From Actinomycetota bacterium (GTDB taxonomy: Bacteria > Actinomycetota > Humimicrobiia > Humimicrobiales > Humimicrobiaceae), in the NCBI GenBank assembly GCA_022865545.1, contig JALHTA010000486.1:1-6914 (forward strand): a stretch of 6,914 nucleotides of DNA, read 5' to 3'. The notes beneath the pieces were generated by a model. That model was not told the DNA's origin and made no database searches. It worked only from the letters and a program-made list of their open reading frames with translations. Shown here one piece after another: positions 5,695-6,914 of the stretch (positions are counted from its first letter, which is position 1; each line of letters opens with the position of its first letter). Made by a program: the position numbers and the translations under genes.

Positions 5695-6065
5695 TTACCA
5701 GACAATATCATGGTATAGTAAATATGTCTGGTAAAAGTGAAGTGAAGGTTATGGAAATCTTTAATGGAATCATAGAAGAAGAACTGAACAGGTTAAAAAG
5801 TCTTAAAAGACAATATGAGCATGAATTGAGTAGTTATATAAAAGGGTGCCTTGTAAAGAAGAATATAAAAGGACATATATACTACTACCTTAATTATAGA
5901 GATAATAAAAAAAAAGTTTTTAAATATTTAGGCAAATTGAATGAAGATGAAGTTTTAGATATTGAAAAAAAGATAGAGAAAAGAAGAAATATTAAAAAAT
6001 TATATAGCCAGGTTAAAAAGAATATAAAGAGGTTTGAAAAAATATCAAATGGAAAGAAAGAGTAA
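5691..6065 (+). CDS. Small basic helical protein, partner of the nucleotidyltransferase (antitoxin-like, function unproven)
   Basis: A Lys-rich protein of up to 124 residues. A helix (MEIFNGIIEEELNRLKSLKRQYEHEL) is followed by a short central segment resembling small uncharacterised families with the pattern KG-(S/C)-(I/L)-x-KKxIKGxxYYYLxYR...KYLGK (residues 50-84), and then a long charged helix (about 87-120). I recognise the pattern from genes placed next to nucleotidyltransferase-fold genes but cannot name the family with certainty (DUF6788-like is my best guess). Possible starts are ATG 5691, ATG 5724 (MSGK..., 113 aa) and ATG 5751. None has a good ribosome binding site, and 5724 sits inside palindrome copy 2. 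It overlaps the next gene by 17-32 nt, implying coupling. GC is about 24 % by hand count over 5761-6060, far below the metabolic genes, which suggests transfer. A DNA-binding, autoregulatory role is inferred from the palindromes. Confidence 0.7.
   Translation: MITRQYHGIVNMSGKSEVKVMEIFNGIIEEELNRLKSLKRQYEHELSSYIKGCLVKKNIKGHIYYYLNYRDNKKKVFKYLGKLNEDEVLDIEKKIEKRRNIKKLYSQVKKNIKRFEKISNGKKE
5695..5734. repeat. Operator-like palindrome, copy 2
   Basis: TTACCAGACA (5695-5704) and TGTCTGGTAA (5725-5734) are perfect 10-bp complementary arms separated by 20 nt. The total span is 40 bp, exactly as in copy 1, with the left arms 56 bp apart. TATGTCTGGTAAAA (5723-5736) is identical to 5667-5680, while the 18-nt centres differ. 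The copy lies at or inside the 5' end of the small gene, depending on the start codon used. Confidence 0.8.
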
Positions 6066-6465
6066 TTTATTTTTTTCAATATTATATTCCTTATATGGTG
6101 CAGGGATACTGGAAGATATTATACTTATCGGTAGCTGGTGTCATTATTTCTATCGGATATATTTTTCAAATGCTACAGAAATACCAATATTAAGAACATT
6201 GGATATTGATTTTCTCATTCCCAATCCAATCAAGATACATAAAGAGGTAAATATTCCAGAAATATTAGAGAGATTGGATTTTATTCCGCAACACAACTAT
6301 ATGACAGGATATACTAAATATGTACATCCAGAGTTAGAACTAGAGTTCTTAATTGCTGATCTAGGGAAAGGTAGGGGTAATAAACCATATGAAATCCCTA
6401 AATTACATATTAATGCTCAGGGCTTAAGATATTTAAATCTTCTACAATCTCATACCATCAAGATT

Positions 6466-6737
6466 GTCCATAAAGATATAAAACCGCATAATATATTAGT
6501 TAATAGGGACTCCCTGGAAATAAGGATAACAGACTTCGGCGCATCTTCATTGGTTACCATCGGAAATAATAATATCCACAATCCTGAATACATAAAGAAT
6601 ACTTTAGTATATACCTCCCCGGAACAGACCGGGCGCATGAATCGAGCTGTAGATTATCGAACAGATTTATACTCTTTAGGTGTAACCTTCTACCAGTTAT
6701 TGACGGGCGTTGTTCCATTTATATCAATGGATCCATG
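6466..6737 (+). pseudogene. Internal fragment of a Ser/Thr protein kinase domain
   Basis: About 90 residues of a eukaryotic-type kinase catalytic lobe, of the kind found at the N-terminus of large bacterial kinase/ATPase/sensor histidine kinase hybrids. Seen in order are VHKDIKPHNILVN (catalytic loop, Asp148 of the chimera), ITDFGASS (DFG at 167-169), NTLVYTSPEQTGRMNRAVDYRTDLYSLGVTFYQLLTG (activation segment, APE-equivalent SPE, and the conserved Asp211) and VVPFISMDP. The N-lobe with the glycine loop and the ATP-binding Lys is missing, as is everything after MDP, so it cannot be a working kinase. GC is about 39 % over 6481-6720, above the sequence before it. Both ends are abrupt: around 6450-6468 on the left, and at ATGGATCCA 6727-6735 on the right. 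Confidence 0.8.
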
Positions 6738-6761
6738 TTCCCCGCGCCAATTATGGATCCA
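6727..6761. repeat. 9-bp direct repeat ATGGATCCA flanking the second junction
   Basis: ATGGATCCA occurs at 6727-6735 and again at 6753-6761, offset by 26 bp, which is not a multiple of three. The first copy is the natural MDP of the kinase (VPFxSxDPMEL pattern). The second encodes MDP in the frame of the downstream fragment. The repeat is a plausible microhomology at a recombination or mis-assembly junction. Confidence 0.6.
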
Positions 6762-6914
6762 ATCCCTGGCATACCGACCCAAGACATGGCTGGAACCTTG
6801 CGTTTTATACGTTCTGTTGATCAAATTACGGCTTATTACCGTTCGGATGGAGAAACTAATTACAACATAATATATTCCGGTATTTTTGATGCCAATAATG
6901 TCAGAGTTGGTATG
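6735..6914 (+). CDS. Unidentified coding fragment, open to the window end (partial, beta-sandwich-like)
   Basis: The frame beginning at 6735 stays open for 60 codons to the last base. It reads as plausible protein from about 6747: PIMDPIPGIPTQDM, then GTLRFIRSVDQITAYYRSD and YNIIYSGIFDANNVRVGM. The pattern GxLRxxRxxxxITxYYR...V.VG resembles extracellular concanavalin/LamG-like or DUF1349-like beta-sandwich domains that bind carbohydrate. This is a weak resemblance judged by eye. GC is 42 % by count over 6736-6914, higher than the module to its left. The preceding kinase uses another frame, so this is a separate piece brought in at the junction. Any true N-terminus lies in sequence not present here. 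Confidence 0.45.
   Translation, partial: MFPAPIMDPIPGIPTQDMAGTLRFIRSVDQITAYYRSDGETNYNIIYSGIFDANNVRVGM

Larger units (their letters stand above)
6034..6870 (+). pseudogene. Chimeric ORF: nucleotidyltransferase-fold N-terminus joined to a kinase fragment
   Basis: Residues 1 to about 144 match the GSU2403-type nucleotidyltransferase-fold family. LIGSW (31-35) gives the GS motif, DIDFLIPNP (57-65) the two metal-binding aspartates, and HPELELEFLI (98-107) the probable third acid (Glu104), followed by KPYEIPKLHINAQGLRYLNLL (117-137). The family normally continues for at least another hundred residues, but here the frame passes into VHKDIKPHN (145-153), the catalytic loop of a protein kinase. From about residue 236 it turns into an out-of-frame reading of a third fragment and stops at 6868-6870. 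The start is uncertain: TTG 6034 lies 1 nt after AGAGG, while ATG 6049 is 16 nt after it. Both overlap the upstream gene. The nucleotidyltransferase would transfer NMP to a partner molecule, but the truncated copy is probably inactive. Low GC (about 28 % in a 60-nt sample) ends near 6465. Confidence 0.75.

Noticed and set aside
5639..5734. CRISPR array or tandem repeat array
   Set aside because: There are only two units, the repeats are inverted arms with AT-rich centres, and promoter elements overlap them. An operator is the better explanation.

Overview
The window comes from an AT-rich bacterium, probably an anaerobe. Most genes have AGGAG-type ribosome binding sites, some start with TTG, and the gene content is carbohydrate and one-carbon metabolism. 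Codon use and gene content would suit a Clostridia-like or candidate-phylum anaerobe (for example Atribacterota-like), but nothing here fixes the taxon. By hand count on sampled stretches, the metabolic genes at the left run about 43-50 % GC. The right-hand module falls to about 24-28 %.

Left region (1-2946, all +): the end of an unrecognised gene, then an L-rhamnose mutarotase-like gene (rhaM), a URO-D-family gene that starts with TTG 12 nt after rhaM, and a second URO-D-family gene. The two URO-D proteins lack the RQAGR motif of true uroporphyrinogen decarboxylase. The second carries an H-x-C-G motif like that of zinc/corrinoid methyltransferases (MtaA/MtbA type). The first has TDSDG at the corresponding place. 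The cluster looks like catabolism of a deoxy-sugar or methylated compound, not heme synthesis. Middle region (3013-4176, +): a HAD-family phosphatase or phosphomutase with all four motifs, and a FlK-like hotdog acyl-CoA thioesterase with its T/E/H residues. Convergent with these is a minus-strand coiled-coil M23 (LytM/EnvC-like) peptidoglycan hydrolase (4204-5376).

Right region (5377-6914): a 314-nt intergenic region leads into a very AT-rich two-gene module resembling a toxin-antitoxin or defence locus. A strong -35 box and two copies of a 40-bp palindrome (TTACCAGACA-N20-TGTCTGGTAA, 56-bp period) precede and overlap the start of a small basic helical protein. A GSU2403-type nucleotidyltransferase-fold protein overlaps it by a few codons. 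This second gene is broken: after about 144 codons it runs in frame into the middle of a Ser/Thr protein kinase (HKD to DFG to SPEQTGR to DLYSLG). The kinase is in turn cut, at a short direct repeat, by a third unrelated coding fragment that stays open to the window edge. This double mosaic is either a recombination scar or an assembly chimera, and it should be resolved before any biology is built on it.

A recurring pattern is that three probable first-of-transcript genes (HAD, M23 and the small module protein) lack a Shine-Dalgarno sequence and have a -10-like box very close to the start codon. The rhaM, URO-D and thioesterase genes have good ribosome binding sites.
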